Origin: Azorhizobium oxalatiphilum
GTDB lineage: Bacteria; Pseudomonadota; Alphaproteobacteria; Rhizobiales; Xanthobacteraceae
Assembly: GCF_014635325.1 (NCBI RefSeq)
Contig: NZ_BMCT01000002.1
Coordinates: 682,001 to 746,000, forward strand
Reading direction: 5' to 3'
DNA: 64,000 bases
Of the stretch, positions 54,771-63,878 are shown in pieces; within the stretch, counting starts at the first letter, position 1, and every line of letters starts with the position of its first letter. A program made the translations under genes and the position numbers. Under the pieces are notes generated by a model. That model was given only the letters and a program-made list of their open reading frames with translations. It was not told where the DNA came from and did no database searches.

Positions 54771-55579
54771 CGGATGTGCGGCGGCATGGCTTCCAGCCGC
54801 TCGATGGGCAGAGGCACGGCGTTCAGCGTCATGGGCGGGCCGTCGAAGATCGGTCGCACACTGCGGAACGAAAAGCTCTTCGGCTTGCGCTTCAGGAGAC
54901 GCGCCGCGAACTCGGCCAGTAGCGTGGCCTGCAGCGGCCCATGCACCACGAGGCCGGGATAGCCCTCTTCCTCCACGCAATAGCGGCGGTCGTAATGAAT
55001 GCGATGGCCATTGAAGGTGAGCGCCGAATAGCGGAACAGCAGCACCGGCGAGGTCTCGACGCTCTCCTGCCACTGCGGCTCCGGCTGCGCCTCCTCGTTG
55101 CCCGTCCCGCCCGCCGGGGCGTCGGTGCCGCGATAGACGATGTCCTGCCACTCGTGGATGGCCAGCCCCCGCGCGGTCGTGATCTCGTGCTCCACGGTCA
55201 CGAAGCACAAGGTGCCCGTGCGGCCCTGCTTGATCACCACATCGGCGATGCGCGACGTGCGCCCCACCTGATCGTTGACCTTCAGCTCGTCATGCCACTC
55301 CAGACGGCTGCCGGCCCACATGCGGCGGGGCAGCGGCACCGGCGGCAGGAAACCGCCGCGCGCCGGATGCCCGTCCGGCCCCAGCGAATGCATGGGAGCA
55401 GTTGCGGGCGCGAGGCACCAGTGGGCGGTCATCACAGCCGCCTCGCCCGGCACCGGCTCGCCGGGCGGCAGGTCGAGGGTCGCGCGCATCTCGCGCACCG
55501 CACGGGCCGTAAGGAGGTCGTGCGCGGTCTCGGTGCGGCCGATCCAGGTGCGGAAATGGTTGAGATCCATGGTCGACAT
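54695..55579 (-). CDS. MaoC-like acyl-CoA hydratase (mesaconyl-C4-CoA hydratase / HTD2 type)
   Basis: A 294-residue protein of the hot-dog fold. The C-terminal MaoC hydratase part has FRYSALTFNGHRIHYDRRYC, the Asp/His-type active-site region near residue 190, and YPGLVVHGPLQATLLAEF. The N-terminal half is the degenerate hot-dog of the two-domain FAS1_DH/HTD2 group, which includes mesaconyl-C4-CoA and itaconyl-CoA hydratases. The start at 55579 is weakly supported; 55570 is an alternative. It follows the acyl-CoA dehydrogenase by 10 bases, so the two probably act in sequence. Confidence 0.85.
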   Translation of the reverse strand: MSTMDLNHFRTWIGRTETAHDLLTARAVREMRATLDLPPGEPVPGEAAVMTAHWCLAPATAPMHSLGPDGHPARGGFLPPVPLPRRMWAGSRLEWHDELKVNDQVGRTSRIADVVIKQGRTGTLCFVTVEHEITTARGLAIHEWQDIVYRGTDAPAGGTGNEEAQPEPQWQESVETSPVLLFRYSALTFNGHRIHYDRRYCVEEEGYPGLVVHGPLQATLLAEFAARLLKRKPKSFSFRSVRPIFDGPPMTLNAVPLPIERLEAMPPHIRQAEGGLTLWTADSEGRPCMMAEAV

Positions 55580-55589
55580 GAAACGGCTT

Positions 55590-56765
55590 TCAATAAGAAC
55601 GCGGCAAGCCGAGCACATGCTCGGCGACGTAACTGAGGATCAGATTGGTGGAGATGGGGGCCACCTGATAGAGGCGGGTTTCCCGGAATTTGCGCTCCAC
55701 GTCATATTCCTCCGCGAAGCCGAAGCCACCATGCGTTTGGACGCAGGCTTCCGCCGCGGCCCATGAGGCATCCGCCGCCAGCATCTTGGCCATGTTGGCT
55801 TCCTCTCCGCAATCCAGCCCCTGCTCGAACAGGCTGGCGGCGCGGTGCACCATCAGTTCGGCGGCACGCATCTGCGCATAGGCCTTGGCGATGGGGAACT
55901 GCACGCCCTGGTTCTGGCCGATGGGCCGGCCGAACACCACGCGCTCCTTGGCGTAGGCGGTCGCCTTGGCGATGAACCACTTGGCATCGCCCACGCACTC
56001 GGAGGCGATCAGGATGCGCTCCGCATTCATGCCCGAGAGGATGTAGCGGAAGCCCTTGCCCTCCTCGCCGATCAGGTTCTCGGCGGGCACCTTCATGTTG
56101 TCGAAGAACACTTCGGTGGTGGAGTGGTTCATCATCGCCCGGATCGGGCGGATGGTCAGGCCGTTGTCCTTCGCCGCGCGCATGTCCACGAGGAAGACCG
56201 AGAGCCCGTCCGTGCGTTTGGCCACCTTGTCGCGCGGCGTGGTGCGGGCGAGCAGCAGCATGAGATCGGAATGCTCGGCGCGCGAGGTCCAGACCTTCTG
56301 GCCGTTCACCACATAATGGTCGCCGCGCTTCTCGGCGAAGGTCTTCAGCGCCGTGGTGTCGGTGCCCGAGGTGGGCTCGGTCACGCCGAAGGCCTGCAGG
56401 CGCAGTTCGCCGGAGGCGATCTTCGGCAGATAAGCCTCCTTCTGGGCCTCGTTCCCGTGCCGCAGCAGGGCACCCATGATATACATCTGCGCATGGCAGG
56501 CGCCGCCATTGCAGCCCGCGCGCTGCACCTCCTCGAGGATGGCGGCCGCGGCCGAGAGCGGCAGGCCGGCGCCGCCATAGCTTTCCGGGATCAGCGCAGC
56601 GAGAAAGCCCGAGTTGGTCAGTGCCTCCACGAAAGCGGAGGGATAGGCGCTCTCGCGGTCAAGCTTGCGCCAGTATTCGCCGGGGAAGTCGGCGCAGAGC
56701 CGGCGCACCGCCTCGCGGATATCGGAAAAATTCTCGTCGATGCGGGTCTGCTCTGGTTGGCTCAT
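55590..56765 (-). CDS. Acyl-CoA dehydrogenase
   Basis: A 391-residue flavoenzyme oxidising an acyl-CoA to the 2,3-enoyl-CoA. FAD/substrate motifs are FGVTEPTSGTDTTALKT and VNGQKVWTSRAEHS, and the C-terminal QTHGGFGFAEEYDVERKFRE. The medium-chain-type catalytic Glu is not present (YQVAPIST replaces the YEGT context). A Glu is kept in MNAERILIA near residue 252, where isovaleryl- and long-chain-type enzymes carry theirs. Branched or dicarboxylic acyl-CoA substrates are therefore plausible (inference). It forms an operon with the MaoC-like gene. Confidence 0.9.
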   Translation of the reverse strand: MSQPEQTRIDENFSDIREAVRRLCADFPGEYWRKLDRESAYPSAFVEALTNSGFLAALIPESYGGAGLPLSAAAAILEEVQRAGCNGGACHAQMYIMGALLRHGNEAQKEAYLPKIASGELRLQAFGVTEPTSGTDTTALKTFAEKRGDHYVVNGQKVWTSRAEHSDLMLLLARTTPRDKVAKRTDGLSVFLVDMRAAKDNGLTIRPIRAMMNHSTTEVFFDNMKVPAENLIGEEGKGFRYILSGMNAERILIASECVGDAKWFIAKATAYAKERVVFGRPIGQNQGVQFPIAKAYAQMRAAELMVHRAASLFEQGLDCGEEANMAKMLAADASWAAAEACVQTHGGFGFAEEYDVERKFRETRLYQVAPISTNLILSYVAEHVLGLPRSY

Positions 56766-56859
56766 GTCCGCTCCATCGGGACTCTGCGGTCCCCTTCATG
56801 ATGGGTCCGCAGACTATAGCCCGGAGCAGAAATTGCGAGCCCTTTCAGCCTATTGCACT

Positions 56860-56906
56860 GCCCACCGCCCCAGAAATGGAACGGTGGGCCGCAGGATCGA
56901 ACCTGC
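56860..56906 (-). terminator. Tandem hairpins after GntP-type permease gene
   Basis: GCAGG-TTCGATC-CCTGC (minus strand, 56891-56906) begins directly after the stop codon. It is followed by an 8-bp stem GCCCACCG/CGGTGGGC (56860-56889) with a 14-nt loop. No T-run is evident. The first hairpin looks like a tRNA T-arm but no tRNA is present. Confidence 0.45.
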
Positions 56907-58298
56907 TCAATAAAGGCCGGTCAGATAGTAGAAGCCGATGACGAAGAAGACGGCTGAGGTCTTCACCAGCGTGATGGCGAAGATGTCGCCATAGGACTGC
57001 CGGTGCGACAGGCCGCAGACCGCCAGCAGCGTGATGACGGCGCCATTATGGGGCAGCGTATCCATGCCGCCGGAGGCCATGGCGGCCACGCGGTGCAGCA
57101 CCTCCATGGGGATACCAGCCGCATTGGCCTGCGCGATGAACTGGTCCGCCATGGCGGCCAGCGCGATGGACAGACCGCCCGAGGCCGAGCCGGTGATGCC
57201 GGCCAGCGTCGTCACCGAGATCGCCTCGTTGATGAGCGGGTTTGGAATAGAGGCCAGCGCGTGGCTGATCAGCATGAAACCCGGCAGCGCCGCGATCACC
57301 GCGCCGAAGCCGTATTCGGTGGCGGTGTTGAGCGAGGCCAGCAGCGCGCCGCCCACCGCCTGCTTGGAGCCCTCCGCGAACTGGGCGGCCAGCGTGCGGA
57401 AGGCGAACAGGAAGACGGTGAGGATGCCGAGCAGCAGCGCCCCCATCACCGCCCAGATGGGCGCCACGCTGTTGGTGGCCATGGTGAGCGCGGGCTGCGC
57501 CGGGTTCAGAGTGGCGCTCGCCTCCGGCCCGAACCAGCCGGGGATGAAGCGGTTGAGCAGCAGATTGGCGATGCCCACCACCACCAGCGGCAGGATGGCG
57601 ATGACCGGATTGGCCAGCGGCTGGTCCTTGTCGATCTTCGGCTCGTTGGTATGCCCCGTGCCGTAGCCCTCGCCGGCCTTCAGCGCTTGCCGGCGCCGGA
57701 AGTCCAGATAGGCGATGCCCACGCCCAGCATGAAAGCGGTGCCCACGAGGCCGAGGATCGGCGCCGCATAGGCGGTGGTGTGGAAGAAGGTGGTGGGGAT
57801 GATGTTCTGGATCTGCGGCGTGCCCGGCAGCGTGTCCATGGTGAAGCCGAACGCCCCCAGCGCCACCGCCGCAGGCAGCAGACGCTTCGGGATGCCCACC
57901 TGCCGGAACAGCTCGGCACCGAACGGATAGACCGCGAACACCACCACGAACAGCGACACGCCGCCATAAGTGAGCACCGCACCCACCAGCACCACCGCCA
58001 GCACAGCCTGCCCCGGACCGAGGATGCGGATGATGGCGGAGACGATGGCCCGCGAGAAGCCGGACATCTCGATGACCTTGCCGAACACCGCCCCCAGCAG
58101 GAACACCGGGAAGTAGAGCTTCACGAAGCCCACCAGCTTGTCCATGAACAGGCCGGAGAAAACGACGGGAACGGCCGAGGGATCGGTGAGCAGCACCGCA
58201 GCCATGGCGGCGACCGGCGCGAACAGGATAACGCTGAAGCCGCGGTAGGCGACAAACATGAGAAAGGCGAGCGCGCCCAGACAGATGAGAAGGCTCAT
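56907..58298 (-). CDS. GntP family permease (gluconate / hydroxyacid:H+ symporter)
   Basis: A 463-residue membrane protein with about 12 hydrophobic segments, matching GntP-family length. Conserved features include FGKVIEMSGFSRAI, LTYGGVSLFVVVFAVYPF and the late SASGGLSIALAAM and ASGGMDTLPHNGAVI. GntP members import gluconate, D-serine, 3-hydroxybutyrate and similar acids. PGTPQIQN near the middle is a family-type loop. It stands alone; substrate not assignable. A ketone-body-type acid would fit the CoA-transferase at the left edge, but they are far apart. Confidence 0.87.
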   Translation of the reverse strand: MSLLICLGALAFLMFVAYRGFSVILFAPVAAMAAVLLTDPSAVPVVFSGLFMDKLVGFVKLYFPVFLLGAVFGKVIEMSGFSRAIVSAIIRILGPGQAVLAVVLVGAVLTYGGVSLFVVVFAVYPFGAELFRQVGIPKRLLPAAVALGAFGFTMDTLPGTPQIQNIIPTTFFHTTAYAAPILGLVGTAFMLGVGIAYLDFRRRQALKAGEGYGTGHTNEPKIDKDQPLANPVIAILPLVVVGIANLLLNRFIPGWFGPEASATLNPAQPALTMATNSVAPIWAVMGALLLGILTVFLFAFRTLAAQFAEGSKQAVGGALLASLNTATEYGFGAVIAALPGFMLISHALASIPNPLINEAISVTTLAGITGSASGGLSIALAAMADQFIAQANAAGIPMEVLHRVAAMASGGMDTLPHNGAVITLLAVCGLSHRQSYGDIFAITLVKTSAVFFVIGFYYLTGLY

Positions 58299-58672
58299 CC
58301 GGTCCTCCTAGGGATCACGCGCAGAGGGGGCGGAACGCCTCCGGCGGCTGGCGCGATCTGTCCTCCCGGCGGATGCGGGCCGCGATCCGGTCCACCCCAC
58401 CGCAACAATGGTCCCGCGCCTGAGGCCGCGGGTCCGGCGATGCGGCACTTCGGGTTGATCCCGTGCCGTCTTGGCATCCGAGCATTGGGATGTTGGGACG
58501 GCTCATCCCGTCCGGAGTTGGCGCGAGGACGTCGCGCAAAGAGATGGGATGGCTGCCCGCGCAGGCGGCCGCGACCTGAGCTTGGCAGCAAGCCCAGTTG
58601 CGATGCAACACCCGTTTGTTGAGAAAGTTCCGGGGGCCGATCCGCCCCCGGATGTCACGCGCCCGAATGCCC
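58299..58672. other. Intergenic region between GntP permease and argC
   Basis: These 374 bases contain the promoter side of the permease gene and the argC hairpin at 58630-58651. A few short open frames are Arg/Pro/Gly-rich and look like chance. Nothing else was recognised. Confidence 0.5.
58630..58651 (-). terminator. Terminator-like hairpin after argC
   Basis: CCGGGGGC pairs perfectly with GCCCCCGG around a 6-nt loop, 22 bases after the argC stop. The minus strand continues AACTTTCTC, a weak T-rich tract. Confidence 0.6.
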
Positions 58673-59725
58673 TCAGGGCATCAGGGCGATCTGGTCGATG
58701 CCCATGGCCTCGGGGAAGCCGAGCACCAGATTCATGTTCTGGATCGCCTGACCGGACGCGCCCTTCACGAGGTTGTCCGTGGTGCAGATGACGATGGCGC
58801 GGTCCGCCTGCCGATCCGCCACCACGCCAATGTGCGCCCAGTTGGAGCCGCGCACATGGCGCGACTGCGGCACCTGGCCGAAGGGCAGCACATGCACGAA
58901 ATGCTCGCCCTTGTAGAAGTCGGCGAGGATGCGATGCAGATCCTGCGCGCTCGCGCCTGTGGTCCGCACATAGATGGTGGCGTAGATGCCCCGGTTCATG
59001 GGCGAGAGGTGCGGCACGAACATGGGCTGCACGGTGCGGCCGGCGGCCTTGGAATATTCCTGATCCAGCTCGCCCATGTGGCGGTGGCCGGAGACGGAAT
59101 AGGCGTGGATGCCCTCGGACACCTCCGAGAACAGCATCGCCTCCTTGGCGGAACGGCCAGCGCCGGACATGCCGGTCTTGCTGTCCACCACGATGCTGTC
59201 CGGATCGAGCGCGCCGGCTTCCAGCAGCGGCACGATGGGCAGGATGGCGGTGGTGGTGTGGCAGCCCGGATTGGCGACGAGGCGCGCCTTCCTGATCTCG
59301 TCGCGATAAAGCTCGACGAGGCCGAACACGGCTTCCTTCTGGAGATCCAGCGCGGAATGGACGTGGCCATACCACTTCTCATAGGCGCCCGGATCGGTCA
59401 GCCGGAAGTCGGCGGACAGGTCCACCACCTTCACGTTCGGCGCCTTCTCGAACACGCTCTTGATCACCGTCTGGGTGGTGGCGTGCGGCAAGGCGCAGAA
59501 GACGAGATCGACGGACGTGAAATCCACGTCGTCGATGGTGACAAGCGTCGGCAGCTTGAAGGGCGCGAACTGCGGGAAGACGTCGGCCATGGACTGGCCC
59601 GCCTTCCGGTCGGCGGTGAGCGCCACAAGCTCAACGCGCGGATGTCGCAGCAGCAGGCGCACCAGTTCCGAGCCCGTATAGCCCGAGGCGCCCAATACCG
59701 CGATCCGTGCTTTCGCTTCCGACAT
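58673..59725 (-). CDS. argC: N-acetyl-gamma-glutamyl-phosphate reductase
   Basis: A 350-residue NADPH-dependent enzyme of arginine synthesis, reducing N-acetylglutamyl phosphate to the semialdehyde. The nucleotide motif is VLGASGYTGSELVRLL near residue 10. The catalytic Cys is in LVANPGCHTTT near 158, and the conserved His in SGHRHMGELDQE. FVPHLSPMNRGIYATIYV is also typical. GGGAG lies 7 bases before the ATG at 59725. It is a single gene and part of core metabolism. Confidence 0.96.
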   Translation of the reverse strand: MSEAKARIAVLGASGYTGSELVRLLLRHPRVELVALTADRKAGQSMADVFPQFAPFKLPTLVTIDDVDFTSVDLVFCALPHATTQTVIKSVFEKAPNVKVVDLSADFRLTDPGAYEKWYGHVHSALDLQKEAVFGLVELYRDEIRKARLVANPGCHTTTAILPIVPLLEAGALDPDSIVVDSKTGMSGAGRSAKEAMLFSEVSEGIHAYSVSGHRHMGELDQEYSKAAGRTVQPMFVPHLSPMNRGIYATIYVRTTGASAQDLHRILADFYKGEHFVHVLPFGQVPQSRHVRGSNWAHIGVVADRQADRAIVICTTDNLVKGASGQAIQNMNLVLGFPEAMGIDQIALMP

Positions 59726-59930
59726 GACACGCTCCCGCCTGCCCGATGCAGGCCAAACTTGAGTTTCCACCGCGATGGACCGTTACGAAACCCAACGCGG
59801 GCGAAGGTCCATACACCCTTCCCATGTCGGGTAAAAGACGCGAGGGAACAGTGGGGCCGCACGCCGCCCTGTCATGCAATCCGCGCGGGTGCCCGCTAGA
59901 TTACCCGGCGACATATGCAAGGGGCACCAT

Positions 59931-60491
59931 ATGGCCAACGCGGACGATCCGTTCTTCAGCACCCTGCCGCCCGAACATGCCGGCGTGGCCCGGGCCGGGG
60001 ACGACGGAGACGAGATCCACCTGCCTGCCTTCGCTGCTCATTTTCCCCGTCTGGAGAGCGAATGGCTGCCCCTGCGCTGGCAGCCGGAGAGCATGGACCT
60101 GACGCCGGCCTTCCGTGATGGCCTCGTGGCTTTCGCCACCGGACAAGAGAAAGCCGCACACGCGATCCTCACGGCCATCGCCAACGCCCTGCCCGCCCTG
60201 TCGCAGACCTATGGCGAAGACCTCGCCGCCCGCTACGCGCCTGCGCTTGCTGAGTCGCTCGTCCCCCTCGCCATTACCCTGCACGATACGGGAGGTGCCG
60301 TACTCGTGGGCCTTGAGCTGGATTGCGACTGGGATCCGGAAAGCGGCCTCGGGCTGTTACTGAGCGGAGACCGCGTATTGGGCGTGGGCTTCGCGGACGT
60401 GTCCTTCAGCCCCGCCATCGCCCGCGAGGCAGCGGGTGGAGAGACCTCGGCCTTCCTTTGGGCGAGCACAACCAGCCCGACGCAAGGATAG
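59931..60491 (+). CDS. Hypothetical protein
   Basis: A 186-residue soluble protein. I do not recognise it firmly. The C-terminal half, with VLVGLELDCDWDPESGLGLLL and RVLGVGFADVSF, recalls DUF6985-type proteins in which an acidic W-D-x-E-x-G-L-G segment precedes a G-x-A-D-V motif (weak memory-based match). No signal peptide or membrane helix. AAGGGG precedes the ATG at 59931. Confidence 0.65.
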   Translation: MANADDPFFSTLPPEHAGVARAGDDGDEIHLPAFAAHFPRLESEWLPLRWQPESMDLTPAFRDGLVAFATGQEKAAHAILTAIANALPALSQTYGEDLAARYAPALAESLVPLAITLHDTGGAVLVGLELDCDWDPESGLGLLLSGDRVLGVGFADVSFSPAIAREAAGGETSAFLWASTTSPTQG

Positions 60492-60612
60492 CGTTTATCT
60501 TTACCATCGGAGGTGGCAGTCATCCGTGTATGGATGGGCTGCCCTCTGATCCGGCGACACCGCCAGAATCGTAAAGACTGCCAAGAACAGCCCTGCCTAG
60601 CGGAGACGCTTC

Positions 60613-61659
60613 ATGAATGCACAGTTCGGCTTCAAGGATCAGTTCCTGGCGCGGATCTCGCAGACGCTCTCATCCGCCCGCACCGTAGAAGAGATCACGA
60701 GGCCGTTACTGGAACTGCTGGAATTCGTGACCGGCCTGGAAAGCACCTATCTCACGCACATCGATCTCGGGGCCGGGGTGCAGAACATCGTCTTCTCCCG
60801 CAACAGCAAGATCATGCAGATCCCCGAGGGCCTGTCGGTGCCGTGGGGCGACACGCTGTGCAAGCGGGCGATGGACGAGAAGCAGCCCTTCGCCGACGAC
60901 GTGGCCACCCGCTGGGGCGATTCCGATGCGGCCAAGGCGCTGGGTATCCAGACCTACGCCTCCACCCCGGTCTATCTCGACGGAGGCTCGCTCTATGGCA
61001 CGCTCTGCGCCGCCAGTTCCGAGCAGAAGCCGCTGACGCCGGACGGCAAGGAAGTCCTGACCCTGTTCTCGGCCCTGATCGCCCAGCAGATCCAGCGCGA
61101 GCAACTGGTGGAGGAACTGCAGCGGGCCAACGCCAAGCTGGAAGCCATCTCCTTCACCGACGCCCTCACCGGCCTGCCCAACCGCCGTTTCGTGCTGGAT
61201 GAATTGCAGCGTCTGGTGGCCATGGCGGATCGCACCGGCCAGCGGGTGCTGGTGGCCTTCATCGACCTCGACGGCTTCAAGGGCATCAACGACACCTATG
61301 GCCACGAGGCAGGCGACGTGTTTCTGGTGCAGGTGGGCGAGCGCCTGTCGGCCGGCCTGCGCACCGGCGACGTGCTCGGACGGCTCGGCGGCGACGAATT
61401 CGTGGTGGTGGGCCTCACCTCGGCCGCGAGCGAGGAGGGTCTGACCCCGGCGGAAGCCGCCGAGCAGCGCCTCGCGCCCCTGCTGAAGGGCAAGTTCGAT
61501 CTCGGTGCGGCCATCATCGACTATCCCGGCGCGAGCTTCGGCGTCATCGATGCCGATCCGGCCGAAGGCAATGCGGAGGACATGCTGCGCAAGGCCGATG
61601 CGCTCATGTACGCCAACAAGCAGGCCCGCCGGAAGCAGCTCGGCCTCAAGCCGCGTTGA
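60613..61659 (+). CDS. GAF-GGDEF diguanylate cyclase
   Basis: A 348-residue cytoplasmic protein. A GAF sensor domain spans about residues 10-160 (RTVEEITRPLLELLEFV, PWGDTLCKRAMDEKQP). A GGDEF domain follows at about 175-340 with SFTDALTGLPNRR, IDLDGFKGINDTYGHEAGD and the active-site RLGGDEF. RTGD five residues before GGDEF is an inhibitory I-site, so product feedback is expected. It makes c-di-GMP, opposing the EAL protein at 53865-54770. It stands as a single gene upstream of parE. Confidence 0.92.
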   Translation: MNAQFGFKDQFLARISQTLSSARTVEEITRPLLELLEFVTGLESTYLTHIDLGAGVQNIVFSRNSKIMQIPEGLSVPWGDTLCKRAMDEKQPFADDVATRWGDSDAAKALGIQTYASTPVYLDGGSLYGTLCAASSEQKPLTPDGKEVLTLFSALIAQQIQREQLVEELQRANAKLEAISFTDALTGLPNRRFVLDELQRLVAMADRTGQRVLVAFIDLDGFKGINDTYGHEAGDVFLVQVGERLSAGLRTGDVLGRLGGDEFVVVGLTSAASEEGLTPAEAAEQRLAPLLKGKFDLGAAIIDYPGASFGVIDADPAEGNAEDMLRKADALMYANKQARRKQLGLKPR

Positions 61660-61819
61660 CGCGGCCTCGACGTTCCTGCTTTGTACGCGGGCCGGCCATG
61701 TGCGCCGAACCATAGGCCCTGCCCGGCGACTTGGTTACAAAGTTCGGCTACAAGGCCCATAATTGAAGGGCTGGCGCCCGGCGCCGGCCCTGCTGATTCG
61801 CGCGAGACCGATCCGTTTC

Positions 61820-63844
61820 ATGTCCGATCCTGACGACCTCTTCTCCAATCCCCCTCCCTCCAAGGGCCGCAAGGCCGCGGCGACCGTCGTGCCGCAGATG
61901 GCGAGCGATTATACCGCCGCGCACATTGAGGTTCTGGAGGGGCTGGAGCCGGTGCGGCGCCGGCCGGGCATGTATATCGGCGGCACCGACGCCAAGGCGC
62001 TGCATCACCTCTTCGCCGAGGTGATCGACAATTCCATGGACGAGGCGGTGGCGGGCCATGCCACCTTCATCGAGGTGCAGCTCTCCAACGACGGCTCGCT
62101 GACCGTGACCGACAACGGGCGCGGCATCCCGGTGGAGAACCACCCGAAGTTCCCCGGCAAATCGGCCCTCGAAGTCATCATGACCACGCTGCATTCGGGC
62201 GGAAAGTTCGACAGCAAGGTCTATGAGACCTCCGGCGGCCTGCACGGCGTGGGCGTCTCGGTGGTCAACGCGCTCTCCGACGCCTTCGAGGTCGAGGTGG
62301 CGCGCAACCAGACGCTCTATCGCCAGACGTTCTCGCGCGGCGTCCCGCAAGGAAAGCTGAAGGAAGTCGGCCGCATCACCAACCGGCGCGGCACGAAGAT
62401 CCGCTTCCACCCGGATGCGGACATCTTCGGCGGCAGCCTGAAGTTCGAGCCCGGCCGCGTGTTCCGCATGGCCCGCTCCAAGGCCTATCTGTTCGGCGGC
62501 GTGGAAATCCGCTGGTCCTGCGATCCGGAGCTGCTGGAAGGCACCACCGGCGTGCCGGAGAAGATGACCTTCCGCTTCCCCGGCGGCCTGCGCGACTATC
62601 TGGCTGCCGACATCGAGGGCCAGACCCTCGTGCATGGCGACATCTTCTCGGGCCAGATCAAGAAGCAGGGCGGCCATGGCTCGGCCGAATGGGCGGTGGC
62701 CTGGATCGCCGATGGCGACGGCGGCATCTCATCCTACTGCAACACGGTGCCCACCCCCGATGGCGGCACCCATGAGAACGGCCTGCGCGCGGTGCTGCTG
62801 AAGGGCCTGCGCGAGCATGGCGAACGCACCAGCCAGGCCAAGCGCGCCGCCCTCATTACGGCGGACGACGTGACCGCCGGCTGTGCGGCCATGCTCTCGG
62901 TGTTCGTGCGCGAGCCGGAATTCCAGGGCCAGACCAAGGACCGCCTCGCCACCGCCGAGGCCGCCCGCATCGTCGAGCAGGCGATACGCGATCCCTTCGA
63001 CCACTGGCTCGCCGGCAATCCGGTGCAGGCCACCCGCCTGTTCGACCACGTGGTGGAGCGGGCCGAGGATCGCCTGCGCCGCAAGCAGGAGAAGGAAATC
63101 TCCCGCAAGACGGCAGTGCGCAAGCTGCGCCTGCCCGGCAAGCTGGCGGACTGCTCCAACACCGATGCGGCGGGCTCGGAAATCTTCATCGTCGAGGGCG
63201 ACTCGGCGGGCGGCTCAGCCAAGCAGGCCCGCGACCGCCGTACGCAAGCCGTGCTGCCGCTGCGCGGAAAGATCCTGAACGTCGCCAGCGCAGGGCGGGA
63301 CAAGCTCGCCGCCAACCAGCAGCTGGCTGATCTGTTGCAGGCGCTGGGCTGCGGCATGCTCTCGCACTATCGCGAGGCGGACCTGCGCTACGAGAAGGTG
63401 GTCATCATGACCGATGCCGACGTGGACGGGGCGCACATCGCCTCCCTCCTCGTCACCTTCTTCTACCGGCAGATGCCCAAGCTGATCGAGGAAGGCCACC
63501 TCTATCTGGCGGTGCCGCCGCTCTATCGCATCACGCAGGGGCCGAAGACGCTCTATGCCCGTGATGACGCCCACAAGGACCGGCTCCTGAAGAAGGAGTT
63601 TTCCGGGCGCGGCAAGGTGGAGATCGGGCGCTTCAAAGGCCTCGGCGAGATGATGCCGGCGCAGCTCAAGGAAACCACCATGAGCCCGCTGACGCGCACG
63701 CTGCTTCAGGTTTCCGTCGAGGAGGCCGCCCGCGCTCTCACCGATGATCTGGTGGAGCGCCTGATGGGCAACAAGCCGGAGGCGCGCTTCGCCTTCATCT
63801 CCGAGCATGCCGCCTTCGCCGGCGAGGAAATGCTGGACATCTGA
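61820..63844 (+). CDS. parE: DNA topoisomerase IV subunit B
   Basis: A 674-residue ATPase subunit of topoisomerase IV, which separates daughter chromosomes. The GHKL ATPase domain has EVIDNSMDEAVAGHA and TVTDNGRGIPVENHPKFPGKSALEVIMT (key residues N, D, G), HSGGKFDSKVYETSGGLHGVGVSVVNAL after it, then the TOPRIM domain with IVEGDSAGGSAKQARDR and IMTDADVDGAHIASLL, and the C-terminal GRFKGLGEMM. Absence of the GyrB-specific insertion and length support ParE over GyrB. The ATG at 61820 gives the MSDPDDLF start; ribosome-binding site is weak. An intrinsic terminator follows. Confidence 0.95.
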   Translation: MSDPDDLFSNPPPSKGRKAAATVVPQMASDYTAAHIEVLEGLEPVRRRPGMYIGGTDAKALHHLFAEVIDNSMDEAVAGHATFIEVQLSNDGSLTVTDNGRGIPVENHPKFPGKSALEVIMTTLHSGGKFDSKVYETSGGLHGVGVSVVNALSDAFEVEVARNQTLYRQTFSRGVPQGKLKEVGRITNRRGTKIRFHPDADIFGGSLKFEPGRVFRMARSKAYLFGGVEIRWSCDPELLEGTTGVPEKMTFRFPGGLRDYLAADIEGQTLVHGDIFSGQIKKQGGHGSAEWAVAWIADGDGGISSYCNTVPTPDGGTHENGLRAVLLKGLREHGERTSQAKRAALITADDVTAGCAAMLSVFVREPEFQGQTKDRLATAEAARIVEQAIRDPFDHWLAGNPVQATRLFDHVVERAEDRLRRKQEKEISRKTAVRKLRLPGKLADCSNTDAAGSEIFIVEGDSAGGSAKQARDRRTQAVLPLRGKILNVASAGRDKLAANQQLADLLQALGCGMLSHYREADLRYEKVVIMTDADVDGAHIASLLVTFFYRQMPKLIEEGHLYLAVPPLYRITQGPKTLYARDDAHKDRLLKKEFSGRGKVEIGRFKGLGEMMPAQLKETTMSPLTRTLLQVSVEEAARALTDDLVERLMGNKPEARFAFISEHAAFAGEEMLDI

Positions 63845-63850
63845 ACCAAA

Positions 63851-63876
63851 GGCCCGCTTCGAGCGGGCCTTTTTTT
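63851..63876 (+). terminator. Rho-independent terminator of parE
   Basis: GGCCCGCT-TCG-AGCGGGCC (8-bp perfect stem) followed by seven T, 6 bases after the parE stop. On the minus strand the stem is followed by TTTGG, so it may also serve the convergent gene. Confidence 0.93.
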
Positions 63877-63878
63877 GA

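Noticed and set aside
56860-56906. tRNA-like T-arm (GCAGG-TTCGATC-CCTGC) after the GntP gene
   Set aside because: No matching acceptor, D or anticodon arms exist at the needed distances, and the upstream sequence is the permease coding region.
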